Positions 19,568 to 27,660 of a stretch of DNA of 64,000 bases are shown in pieces. A program made the translations under genes and the position numbers. The notes beneath the pieces were generated by a model. The model worked only from the letters and a program-made list of their open reading frames with translations. It was not told the origin of the DNA and made no database searches. Each line of letters starts with the position of its first letter. The stretch's first letter is position 1. Source of the DNA: Prevotella sp. P5-92 (GTDB lineage Bacteria > Bacteroidota > Bacteroidia > Bacteroidales > Bacteroidaceae); contig NZ_NPJG01000001.1 of the NCBI RefSeq assembly GCF_002251245.1, positions 62,001 through 126,000 of the forward strand, read 5' to 3'.

Positions 19568-19730
19568 CATAAGAAATAATGTAGGTTTACATCTAAAAGG
19601 AGAAAATCATTCATAATAAAATAGGTTGTTAGTACTTTTATTTGAGGTAATTTAGATATGTAGGATAATGTAGTGAGTTAGTTTTTTAAGATTTGAAAGA
19701 GGGGCTGTTGAGAAACAGCCCCTCTTTTCA
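19568..19730 (+). ncRNA. Candidate small RNA under starch-operator control
   Basis: A transcript of about 160 nt is predicted between the operator-D promoter and a strong terminator. No ORF with a plausible start exists. Its first bases (GCACCGTCATAAG) match those after the orphan promoter at 17234 (GCACCGTCAAAAG). It could instead be the 3' UTR of the amylase mRNA with an internal promoter, since no terminator separates the two. Together with the tail of the neighbouring region it fills the 333-bp gap between the amylase and the convergent glycosyltransferase genes. Confidence 0.5.
19697..19728 (+). terminator. Strong intrinsic terminator
   Basis: A perfect 13-bp stem, AAGAGGGGCTGTT (19697-19709) with AACAGCCCCTCTT (19714-19726), loop GAGA, then T-rich sequence. 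It would also stop transcripts reading on from the amylase. Confidence 0.9.
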
Positions 19731-19757
19731 TATAACTATGATGATGGCTCAGCTTTT

Positions 19758-19803
19758 GGAAGTTAACTTCCTTAACTTCTTTGACTTCCTGAACTTCCCA
19801 AGA
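19758..19803. repeat. Short ~10-bp reiterations around GGAAGTTAACTTCC
   Basis: The perfect 14-bp palindrome GGAAGTTAACTTCC (19758-19771) is followed by three further ACTTC-type words at ~10-bp spacing. It lies at the 3' end of the GT2 gene, between convergent transcription units. Similar arrays of other words occur near 38220 and 48425. Confidence 0.5.
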
Positions 19804-19808
19804 TTACC

Positions 19809-20597
19809 TTACTTCTTTATTATCTGCCTGACTACAAACCATAAGTGCATGACGATGGTGACCACGATGCCATAGTGAGACCTCATCACGTCGAAACGTT
19901 CGCGTAGCGACTCCTTGTGATGCAGTGTCGTTTGGCCTTCCATAGTGTAGTTTGCCACCACATCTTCCACATACCGCAGCTGTAGTTCTCGTCGCTTAGC
20001 CTCTTTCATCACCCTTATACACCAGTCAACGTCGGCTGAAAAACGGTAGCGGGTGTCGTAGGGAGTATGTCGGGCAATGTCTGTCCTCGCGTAGAATGCC
20101 TGATGACAAACAAGCATGCCTTTGCGGAACGAACGCCATGAGAGCTTCTTTGGCGGAGTCAGCCGGCGGTGGCGAAGGAAGTGGCCATGAGAGTCAACGA
20201 TGTCGGTATTGCCGTATATCACGGCAGGCCATTGTGTAGATGCTACGCTCTCGAGACAGCTTTTCTCCACGATGGTGTCAAGGGTGTGTGGAGTGGGGAA
20301 GAAGTCGCCGGCGTTGAGAAAGCAGATGTAGTCGCCTGTTGCCATCCTGAGTCCTTTGTTCATTGCGTCGTATATGCCCTTGTCGGGTTCGCTCATTATT
20401 CGGATATCGTGTCCGAGGTGCGCATTGTCTGAAAGGCTCTTGTAGTCGTTGGCTATCTGTAGGGTGCTATCGGTCGAAGCCCCGTCGATTATCAGGTGCT
20501 CCACGTGAGGGAAGTGTTGCGCGAGGACACTGTCGAGAGTGCGCTTCAGCACTCCTTCAGCATTGAATGTGATGGTGACGATCGTAAACTTTATCAT
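19809..20597 (-). CDS. Glycosyltransferase family 2 protein
   Basis: Transfers a sugar from an activated donor during surface polysaccharide or LPS synthesis; donor and acceptor cannot be read. The 262-residue protein has the GT-A start TIVTITFNAEGVLKRTLDSV, then EHLIIDGASTDSTL, SEPDKGIYDAMNKGL and FLNAGD, all typical of GT2 enzymes of the WcaA-like type. No signal peptide is present, so it is cytoplasmic, near the membrane. Its ATG overlaps the stop of the GT4 gene by 4 nt, so the two are translationally coupled. Confidence 0.9.
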   Translation of the reverse strand: MIKFTIVTITFNAEGVLKRTLDSVLAQHFPHVEHLIIDGASTDSTLQIANDYKSLSDNAHLGHDIRIMSEPDKGIYDAMNKGLRMATGDYICFLNAGDFFPTPHTLDTIVEKSCLESVASTQWPAVIYGNTDIVDSHGHFLRHRRLTPPKKLSWRSFRKGMLVCHQAFYARTDIARHTPYDTRYRFSADVDWCIRVMKEAKRRELQLRYVEDVVANYTMEGQTTLHHKESLRERFDVMRSHYGIVVTIVMHLWFVVRQIIKK

Positions 20598-21868
20598 ATC
20601 TTGTACCGTTTGAAGGCAATGGCTTGGTTATACACCTCTATATATTTCATTGCCACGCTATGTTGCGAATAGCATTGGCTCACCTTGCGCAGACACTCTT
20701 CCTTGGTCTGCTGTGAGTCAGCCTCGTCGAGCACCCAGTGTATGCCGGCTGCAAGGTCGGTGGAGTCGCAGTAGTTGGCTACATAGCCGTTGCGCTTGTG
20801 GTCGATCATCTCTGGTATTCCTCCCACCTTAAACCCTACTGACGGCACTCCGCATGCCATGGCTTCCATGATAGTGTTCGGGAGGTTTTCTGACAGCGAA
20901 GGCAAGACGAAGACATCCGCGGCACGATAAATATCGACGATACGTCGCGGGTCGTTGACATATCCCAGTGGGAAAGACTTGAAGGGCAGTTTCTCCACCA
21001 CGTCCTCAGAGTGTCCTCCAAGTACGGCCACGATGGTGTTCTCCCTCATCTCAGGATATTGGCTTGCCAACTTGTCGCAAGCCTCGACGAGATAGTCCAT
21101 GCCCTTGTATGGGTTGGTGGTGCGTTGAGATACAAAGAGTATGATGCGCTTGTCGGCAGGCAGCGATGAGGCCCTTGCAGCCAGCTGGCGGTCGCCGGGA
21201 CAGAACACGTGTGTGTCTATCGGATTGGGTATGGCAGCCACGGGATGTCCGGTGAGGAGCGCACTCTTTTTTGCCTCAGATGCAAGCCATTTGCTGCAAG
21301 CTACAAACGAGATGTCGTGCGTGTCATAGATTTCCTTTTTGCGCTGCCATATCTTCGACGCCAAGTCGTTGTCGCCGCCGTTGTCTGGCAGGAGCCTGCA
21401 TCCTTGGCATCGGCTGACGAAGCGTCTGCAGTTCATCGTGAGATGGCAGATGGCGGTGGCAGGCCACACGTCGTGCATGGTCCATACTACTGGTTTGCCG
21501 CTGTCGAGTATCTTTCTTATTGACCGTAGGGAGAGGAATCCCTGGTTTATCCAGTGAATGTGAATGAGGTCTGCCTCTTTGAATTCCCTTGTCGTGGTGA
21601 TGTCGGCTCCGGTGTTGGCGATGTCGATATCGAAAAGATGTTTTCTTGAGAAATGCAGGTGGCAGAACACAACAAAGCGTTCCCACAGGAAGCGCCACTG
21701 CTGGAGCATGTGGTTGCCTATGCTTGCCACGGTGATCTGTTCGGTCTCCTTGTCGCGTACGAGCATCTTGGCCTTTACTCCATTGTTGTTTAGAGCCTCC
21801 ATGATTCTGTTGGCCGCAACAGCCGCTCCTCCTGTTCTTTCGCTTGTATTTACAATAAGTACCCTCAT
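20594..21868 (-). CDS. Glycosyltransferase family 4 protein
   Basis: A 424-residue GT-B enzyme. The N-terminal half has the glycine-rich donor-side start (VLIVNTSERTGGAAVAANRI) and a segment WTMHDVWPATAICHL common in Bacteroidales GT4 proteins. The C-terminal half carries the donor-binding EAMACGVPSVGFKVGGIPEMI. It is the first gene of a two-gene GT4-GT2 row with its own promoter at 21898-21905. The pair probably modifies a surface glycan, but no flippase, polymerase or sugar-nucleotide gene lies nearby. Confidence 0.9.
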   Translation of the reverse strand: MRVLIVNTSERTGGAAVAANRIMEALNNNGVKAKMLVRDKETEQITVASIGNHMLQQWRFLWERFVVFCHLHFSRKHLFDIDIANTGADITTTREFKEADLIHIHWINQGFLSLRSIRKILDSGKPVVWTMHDVWPATAICHLTMNCRRFVSRCQGCRLLPDNGGDNDLASKIWQRKKEIYDTHDISFVACSKWLASEAKKSALLTGHPVAAIPNPIDTHVFCPGDRQLAARASSLPADKRIILFVSQRTTNPYKGMDYLVEACDKLASQYPEMRENTIVAVLGGHSEDVVEKLPFKSFPLGYVNDPRRIVDIYRAADVFVLPSLSENLPNTIMEAMACGVPSVGFKVGGIPEMIDHKRNGYVANYCDSTDLAAGIHWVLDEADSQQTKEECLRKVSQCYSQHSVAMKYIEVYNQAIAFKRYKI

Positions 21869-21897
21869 TAGAATGTCTTTTTACACGTTCTACGCGG

Positions 21898-21905
21898 CAA
21901 AATTA
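21898..21905 (-). promoter_or_regulatory. GT4-GT2 promoter -7 box TAATTTTG
   Basis: It matches TAnnTTTG on the minus strand, 29 bp upstream of the GT4 ATG. Confidence 0.65.
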
Positions 21906-21968
21906 CAATAATATTGCCGAAAGACAAAACTTTCTGCTATGTTTTTTGTCATTTTAATGTATATTTTG

Positions 21969-21976
21969 TAACTTTG
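21969..21976 (+). promoter_or_regulatory. ribD promoter -7 box TAACTTTG
   Basis: It matches TAnnTTTG, 46 bp upstream of ribD and divergent from the GT4 promoter. No FMN riboswitch-like sequence fits in the short leader. Confidence 0.65.
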
Positions 21977-22022
21977 CAGCAATTTAGGTGGAAATCCATA
22001 ACCCCTCACCACCAGATATAAT

Positions 22023-22976
22023 ATGACAACAGACGAGAGATACATGAGACGCTGCCTGCAACTGGCGGCAAACGGATTGCAGAACGCACGCCCGAACCCA
22101 ATGGTCGGAGCTGTCATCGTCGCCGAAGGACGCATCATCGGCGAGGGCTATCATGTGAGGTGTGGTGAGGGTCATGCCGAGGTGAATGCTTTCGCTTCGG
22201 TGAAAGACGCTGACAGCTATCTGCTGAAAGACGCCACCATCTATGTCAGCCTTGAGCCTTGCGCTCACTATGGCAAGACTCCGCCTTGTGCCGAACTGAT
22301 TGTGAGGAAAGGTGTCAGACGGTGTGTCGTGGGATGTGTTGACCCGTTTGCCAAGGTCAGCGGACGGGGAATAGCCATACTGCGCGAGGCTGGCATTGAG
22401 GTCACTGTGGGGGTGCTGGAAGAAGAGTGCAAGCATCTTAATCGCCGTTTTATAACTTTTAACCAGCTCCGTCGGCCTTATGTCACGCTGAAGTGGGCAC
22501 AGTCGGCTGACGGCTTTATCGACCACGACGGGAAAGCCTATGCCTTCTCCACACCGTTTACCCGTATGCTTGTCCACAAGCTAAGGTCAGAGACCGACGC
22601 CATCCTCGTGGGGCGTGTCACCGACGAGCGTGAGCATCCCCTTCTCGATGTGCGTCATTGGTCGGGCCGGTCTCCGATGCGTATCGTGTTGGACAGTAGC
22701 CGCCCATGTCTTGGCATCGACTTCTCTCTTCCGGTATTGCAGCAACTCATGGATGCATTATACGAAAGGAAGATACAGTCGCTGCTGGTGGAAGGTGGAG
22801 CGACGACGCTCCGACACTTCATCGACAGTGGCCTATGGGACGAAATGCGCATAGAGATCTCGCCAGTGCTCCTCGGCAAAGGAACACCGGCTCCTGCTCT
22901 CCCGAAAGCGGCAGAGGTCATGAAAAGAGACCAAATTGATGGGAATATTGTGTTATATGTCAAAAAGAAAGAATAA
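22023..22976 (+). CDS. ribD: Riboflavin biosynthesis deaminase/reductase RibD
   Basis: Bifunctional cytoplasmic enzyme catalysing the second and third steps of riboflavin synthesis: deamination of diaminohydroxyphosphoribosylaminopyrimidine and reduction of the ribosyl side chain. The N-terminal deaminase has the zinc motifs HAEVNAF and EPCAHYGKTPPC. The C-terminal reductase begins around residue 145 (RPYVTLKWAQSADGFI) and includes VEGGATTLRHFI. Length (317) is slightly short but normal for Bacteroidales. Its end overlaps the start of the large sensor kinase gene by 20 bp, which suggests coupled translation of unrelated functions. Confidence 0.95.
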   Translation: MTTDERYMRRCLQLAANGLQNARPNPMVGAVIVAEGRIIGEGYHVRCGEGHAEVNAFASVKDADSYLLKDATIYVSLEPCAHYGKTPPCAELIVRKGVRRCVVGCVDPFAKVSGRGIAILREAGIEVTVGVLEEECKHLNRRFITFNQLRRPYVTLKWAQSADGFIDHDGKAYAFSTPFTRMLVHKLRSETDAILVGRVTDEREHPLLDVRHWSGRSPMRIVLDSSRPCLGIDFSLPVLQQLMDALYERKIQSLLVEGGATTLRHFIDSGLWDEMRIEISPVLLGKGTPAPALPKAAEVMKRDQIDGNIVLYVKKKE

Positions 22977-25900
22977 CCATGCCATAGAATTGGCAATCGC
23001 CATTATTCTGCTCTTCTTGCCATTAGTGTCTGCAGCCCAGAACAACCAGTACAAGATAGCGGATAATCTCTTTGATTATTATCAGAGAGCACAACGCCTG
23101 CGAGCCACGCCAAAATGTCTGGCAGTGGCAGACTCCATGTATCATAAGGCGATGACCCAAGGCGACCATAAGGCTGTCTGCCTTTCCTTTATTCCTAAGA
23201 TTACCTATTATCTCTATGCCAAGAATGAAGAGGAACACGCCAAGGAGTGTGCCAAGATGGAACACTATGCAAGACAGTGTGGACTTTTGCAGTATGCCTA
23301 TTACGCATTGTCGTCGCGATGCACCATAGCACTCAACAAATACCAGTATCTCATTGCCTTGCAACGAGTGGAAGACATGTATCGCAAGGCTACAGCCGAC
23401 AACTTCCCCTATGGCATTGTCCTTGCGCTGCGCGGCAGGGCAAATCTGTTTTATATACAATGCGACTACAAGGAGGCTGAGGTGCGATTGAGGGAGGCAC
23501 TTGAATATATGAAGGAACACGTGAAAGACCAAGACCTTGCCCCCTTGTATTCACGACTGTCGATGACGCTGCTGCAAAACAACAAAGTGGAAGAGTCGAT
23601 AAGATACAGTAAAGAGGCGTTAGGATGTATAATGAATCCCGAGAACACCTTCACTGTGGTCTATGGTCTTCTCATAGCCTATTACGAAAAACAGGAACTC
23701 TATCGGCAGGAGTTTCTCGATACGTATAAGAAATACGAGCAAGTCATACTCAACACACCAAGACATAATGCCATTTCAAAAGAATATGTCATGGTGCTGA
23801 AAGCATTGTTGGAAGACGATGTGGCTACGGCAGAGAAGATTGTTGAGGGAGCGACAGGCGAGACCTTGTCAAACGCCAAGATACTGTTGGCAAAACATAA
23901 GGGTGACTATAAGAAGGCATACGAGCTATATTGGAAATTCAACCAGAAGAGCATCTACACCGACCGCAATGAGTCGCCCGTATATCAGGTGGCTGAATTC
24001 AACGCCTCGTTTGCTCAAAGCAAGCTACAACGCGACAATGCCTTGCTCGAATTTCAGATGGCTGAACAGCAACTGCTGAAGGTAAAGGCTGAGGCGGAAC
24101 TGGAAAACAAACTTCACGAGAATATGATGATGCAGCTCGCCAACGACTCGCTCGCCATAGAGAAGATGAAAGCAGACAGCATGAAACTCGCCGTGGAGAA
24201 GGAATCGGAGCTCTCGGAGATGGCAATAGTCAATTCGAGACGCGAGCAAAAGATAATGCTCGCCTACGGATTGGGAGCAGCTGTGCTGTTGCTGTTTAGC
24301 TTCGCCCTGCTCGCCCTGTGGCTCAACCGAAGATATATCAAGAGACTGAAGAGCAACCAGACGACCCTTGCCGAGGCTCTCGACCATGCCAAGGAAGCCG
24401 AGAGATTGAAGTCGGGATTCGTAAAAAATATCAGTTACGACATCCGCACGCCGCTGAATGCGGTGGTGGGCTTTTCCGACATCTTGCTTACTCCAGGCAA
24501 TGAGCTATCTGAGGATGATAAGGACGTGATAAAGCGCAAGATAGAACAGAGCTCCACCACACTGACGACACTCTTGGGCGATATACTGAACCTCTCGTAT
24601 ATCGAAAGCGGCAGACAGAAGGTAGAGAAAGCCGAGGAAAACCTTCCACAGCTATTGCTCGCTGCCACAAGCAGCACCCAAGGCGACTATAAGCCGGGAG
24701 TGACTGTCCGATATGCCGAGAAAGGGAATGAGACGTTGACGATAAACACCGACAAGCATATCTTCAATACGGCGATGAACCGATTGCTCACCTTTGCCAC
24801 ACACCATACCGACGACCGCCTCGTCAACGTGGAACACGAACTGGCCGACGGACACTCTGCCGGCGTCAGCATCACATACAAGACAACAGAATGGGCAGTA
24901 TGTGGCGAGACGATGTTCAATGCAACGCAATATTGTAACGAAGACATGGAGCCATACAAGCGTACTCTCTCTGTGGCACGCGCCGCCATCTCCCGTCTCG
25001 GAGGTAGCGTGAGGTTTGTAAAGGCTGCAGAGGGATTCGCGAAGTTGTTGGTGACACATCCGCTGCGTCTTGTGACGGCACTTGTCGTCGTGCTCCTCTC
25101 GTCGGGCATGCCACAGACAGCAAGGGCGCAGTTTACCAAAGACCGCCTCGATCCCGAGACATACAAGATATACATCGAGGCACAGAACAAACGCGACCTG
25201 AAAGAAGGACTTGACAAGGCACGCGCGCTATACCGCCTCGGCGAGAGCCGCGGAAACAAGTATGTGCAGTGTGTCGGTCTGGGCGTGGAACTGCAGCACC
25301 ACGTCATGAATGGCAACGACACAGAGGCTTTCTCCACGATAGCAAGGTTGCAAGACCTGGCCTCACAGATACACGACACCATATATTATTATATGGCTTT
25401 CAGCAACGAGATAGCCATCCATCTTAACAATCACAAGACTCTCACCGCACTGAAACGCTGTACGCAAGAGCGCGACCACGCCCAGCGGAAAGGCGATAAA
25501 TATGGTGAATATACATGCAACCGCTCGCTTGGCGATATTTATCGAGTGAGAAAAAACTATCACATGTCGCGCGTTTGTTACGACAAGGCGATAGGTCTTT
25601 TCAGGATCAACCACATCACTCATGACCCCACGATGACCTTCCTCCGCCTCTGTGACATGTGTCTCTGCGACCGCGACTACGACGCTTGCCGCGATTATCT
25701 CAACGAGGCACGTAAGCACATACGCGTCAACCGCTATGTATATCTCGCCGACATTGAAGAGGCGTTTATCGCATTCCATGTCAACGACACATCGACATTC
25801 AACCGCATGTACGACAAGGTGGCTGACATGAAAGAGAAACATGGATACCGATATCCCGACAAGGAACAGAAAATGGAGATCTACCGTATGCTGATAGACG

Positions 25901-27162
25901 GCGAACGCGACAAAGCCATAAGCATAGCAAAAGAGGCATTCAGTCCTTATCAGTTTGCCCACTTGCTCGTCACCATGCACATCAATAGGCATGAGTGGAA
26001 AGAGGCTTGCGAAACAGCAAAGGCGGAGAAAGGCTATAGGATGCTCGAAGAAGTGCGTACCTTCGAGCGCGACAGGGCAGAGATGAACGACATCATCGGC
26101 ATCAACAGCCTTGAGGCAGATAACCTTCGACTGCGTCTTGAGGCTGCCAGGTTAGATATAGTAGAAAACAAGGCACGGGCGGAGCTGGAAAAGTCGCTGA
26201 CTGAAAAACAGGAACTGCTCAACGCCAACAACAGGCTTACGCTATCTCGACTGATGGCGGAGGGAAGTCTCGACAGTGCCAGCTACAAGAAGTCGAGGAT
26301 GACACTCGAACAGCGGAAGGTGCAGGAACTGCAGACGTCGGTCTTCGTCGTTGTCGTCGTGGCGCTCGTCATGTTGCTGCTTTTGTTTGTGGTCATATAT
26401 CTCGTGCTGTCGCTGCGCTATGCCCATCATCTTGAGAAGAAAAACAAAGAGATAAAAGAGGCAAAGGTTCATGCCGAACATTCCGACCGCATGAAGACGA
26501 TGTTTATACAGAACATGAGTCACGAGATACGCACTCCGCTCAACGCTATCGTGGGCTTCTCGCAGCTCATGCTCTCGCCAGACATCGAACTTGACGACGA
26601 CGAGCGTCAGGAGTTTGCCAGGACTATACGGCATAACTCGGAGCTTCTTACCACACTCGTGGGCGACATCATCTCGCTCTCTGAACTCGAAAGCGGACGA
26701 TACGAGATTCAGCTCAGCGACACCAATGTCAACGGCCTCTGTCTCCTGGCTCTGAAGACCGTGGAACACAAGCGCCGTAGGGATGTGGATTTGCGGTTTG
26801 AGACGAATGTGGACAATTCGTTTGTAATAAAGACCGATACGCGTCGAGTGGAACAGGTGCTTATAAACTATCTCACCAATGCCATCAAATATACGCAGAA
26901 GGGCAGTATCACACTCGGTTGCGATTACGACAGAGACAAAAAAACGGTAACATTCTCTGTTACCGATACAGGTCAGGGCATACCTCTTGAGAAGCAGAAA
27001 GAGATATTCGAGCGCTTCTCCAAGCTCGACAATTTCCACCAAGGCACCGGTCTCGGACTGAACATCTGTAACCTTATTGCAGAGAAGCTCGGCGGTACGG
27101 TGGGTGTTGACTCTACATACACTGGAGGTGCAAGATTCCTGTTTACGTTGAATGTTGAGTAA
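22957..27162 (+). CDS. Tandem-fused TPR sensor histidine kinase with degenerate first kinase
   Basis: A 1401-residue membrane protein made of two homologous sensor kinases joined head to tail in one frame. Half 1: signal peptide (VSAAQ near residue 27), periplasmic TPR helices, coiled coil, membrane helix about 432-457, then HisKA and HATPase regions. The H-box reads NISYDIRTPLNAV, so the phosphoacceptor His is Tyr494, and the nucleotide-binding glycine boxes are absent. Around 700-724 an internal signal-peptide-like segment (LVTALVVVLLSS... ARAQ) leads into half 2: TPRs, membrane helix about 1129-1153, and an intact kinase with MSHEIRTPLNAI (His1189), N-box YLTNAIKYT, DTGQGI and GTGLGL. No receiver domain is present, so a separate response regulator is needed. 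The ATG at 22957 is preferred to TTG 22936 or ATG 22939. Confidence 0.88.
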   Translation: MSKRKNNHAIELAIAIILLFLPLVSAAQNNQYKIADNLFDYYQRAQRLRATPKCLAVADSMYHKAMTQGDHKAVCLSFIPKITYYLYAKNEEEHAKECAKMEHYARQCGLLQYAYYALSSRCTIALNKYQYLIALQRVEDMYRKATADNFPYGIVLALRGRANLFYIQCDYKEAEVRLREALEYMKEHVKDQDLAPLYSRLSMTLLQNNKVEESIRYSKEALGCIMNPENTFTVVYGLLIAYYEKQELYRQEFLDTYKKYEQVILNTPRHNAISKEYVMVLKALLEDDVATAEKIVEGATGETLSNAKILLAKHKGDYKKAYELYWKFNQKSIYTDRNESPVYQVAEFNASFAQSKLQRDNALLEFQMAEQQLLKVKAEAELENKLHENMMMQLANDSLAIEKMKADSMKLAVEKESELSEMAIVNSRREQKIMLAYGLGAAVLLLFSFALLALWLNRRYIKRLKSNQTTLAEALDHAKEAERLKSGFVKNISYDIRTPLNAVVGFSDILLTPGNELSEDDKDVIKRKIEQSSTTLTTLLGDILNLSYIESGRQKVEKAEENLPQLLLAATSSTQGDYKPGVTVRYAEKGNETLTINTDKHIFNTAMNRLLTFATHHTDDRLVNVEHELADGHSAGVSITYKTTEWAVCGETMFNATQYCNEDMEPYKRTLSVARAAISRLGGSVRFVKAAEGFAKLLVTHPLRLVTALVVVLLSSGMPQTARAQFTKDRLDPETYKIYIEAQNKRDLKEGLDKARALYRLGESRGNKYVQCVGLGVELQHHVMNGNDTEAFSTIARLQDLASQIHDTIYYYMAFSNEIAIHLNNHKTLTALKRCTQERDHAQRKGDKYGEYTCNRSLGDIYRVRKNYHMSRVCYDKAIGLFRINHITHDPTMTFLRLCDMCLCDRDYDACRDYLNEARKHIRVNRYVYLADIEEAFIAFHVNDTSTFNRMYDKVADMKEKHGYRYPDKEQKMEIYRMLIDGERDKAISIAKEAFSPYQFAHLLVTMHINRHEWKEACETAKAEKGYRMLEEVRTFERDRAEMNDIIGINSLEADNLRLRLEAARLDIVENKARAELEKSLTEKQELLNANNRLTLSRLMAEGSLDSASYKKSRMTLEQRKVQELQTSVFVVVVVALVMLLLLFVVIYLVLSLRYAHHLEKKNKEIKEAKVHAEHSDRMKTMFIQNMSHEIRTPLNAIVGFSQLMLSPDIELDDDERQEFARTIRHNSELLTTLVGDIISLSELESGRYEIQLSDTNVNGLCLLALKTVEHKRRRDVDLRFETNVDNSFVIKTDTRRVEQVLINYLTNAIKYTQKGSITLGCDYDRDKKTVTFSVTDTGQGIPLEKQKEIFERFSKLDNFHQGTGLGLNICNLIAEKLGGTVGVDSTYTGGARFLFTLNVE

Positions 27163-27624
27163 TCATTTTTTTCTTCCGAAGTCGGCAGGCACCTCTCCCC
27201 AACTCTTAGTGTCCCATTTTATTATGGGGTTCTGGTATCTGTGAGTCTGTAGCCATCGCTCTGCACGAGCCACTATCTGGTATAACTGTTCGGTCTGTGG
27301 CGTTCGTTCCAGTTTGGTCTTGCATTGCCTCTTGCTTACCCAGAGCATGGCGTTGTAACTGTCAGAGTAAATGGTCTTTGTAGTGTTGCCCATCTTGTCG
27401 AGCAAGGCGAGGGCATGCACTATGGCAAGAAACTCACCTATGTTGTTTGTGCCATGCAACGGTCCGAAATGAAATACCTGTGCGCCCGTAGCGAGATCAA
27501 TGCACTGGTATTCCATCGGTCCGGGATTGCCCGAACATGCGGCGTCCACTGCCCATGCGTCGGCAGTAACCTCCATGGGCAGTGGCAACACCGTGTCGTG
27601 TCTATAGTCAGGTGGGTTTATCAT
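27163..27624 (-). CDS. Ribonuclease H-like protein
   Basis: Cuts RNA in RNA-DNA hybrids. The 153-residue protein has the four carboxylates of RNase H1 in order: VDAACSGNPG (D27), NNIGEFLAI (E64), IYSDSYNAM (D88) and PADFGRK (D148). An N-terminal extension of about 20 residues precedes the fold; there is no hybrid-binding domain. The gene converges on the kinase gene with the two stop codons directly adjacent (27162/27163) and no room for an intrinsic terminator between them. All catalytic residues are kept, so it should be active. Confidence 0.9.
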   Translation of the reverse strand: MINPPDYRHDTVLPLPMEVTADAWAVDAACSGNPGPMEYQCIDLATGAQVFHFGPLHGTNNIGEFLAIVHALALLDKMGNTTKTIYSDSYNAMLWVSKRQCKTKLERTPQTEQLYQIVARAERWLQTHRYQNPIIKWDTKSWGEVPADFGRKK

Positions 27625-27660
27625 TCTAATAAGGTGGTGACGTCTTTGTTTTCGAACCTT

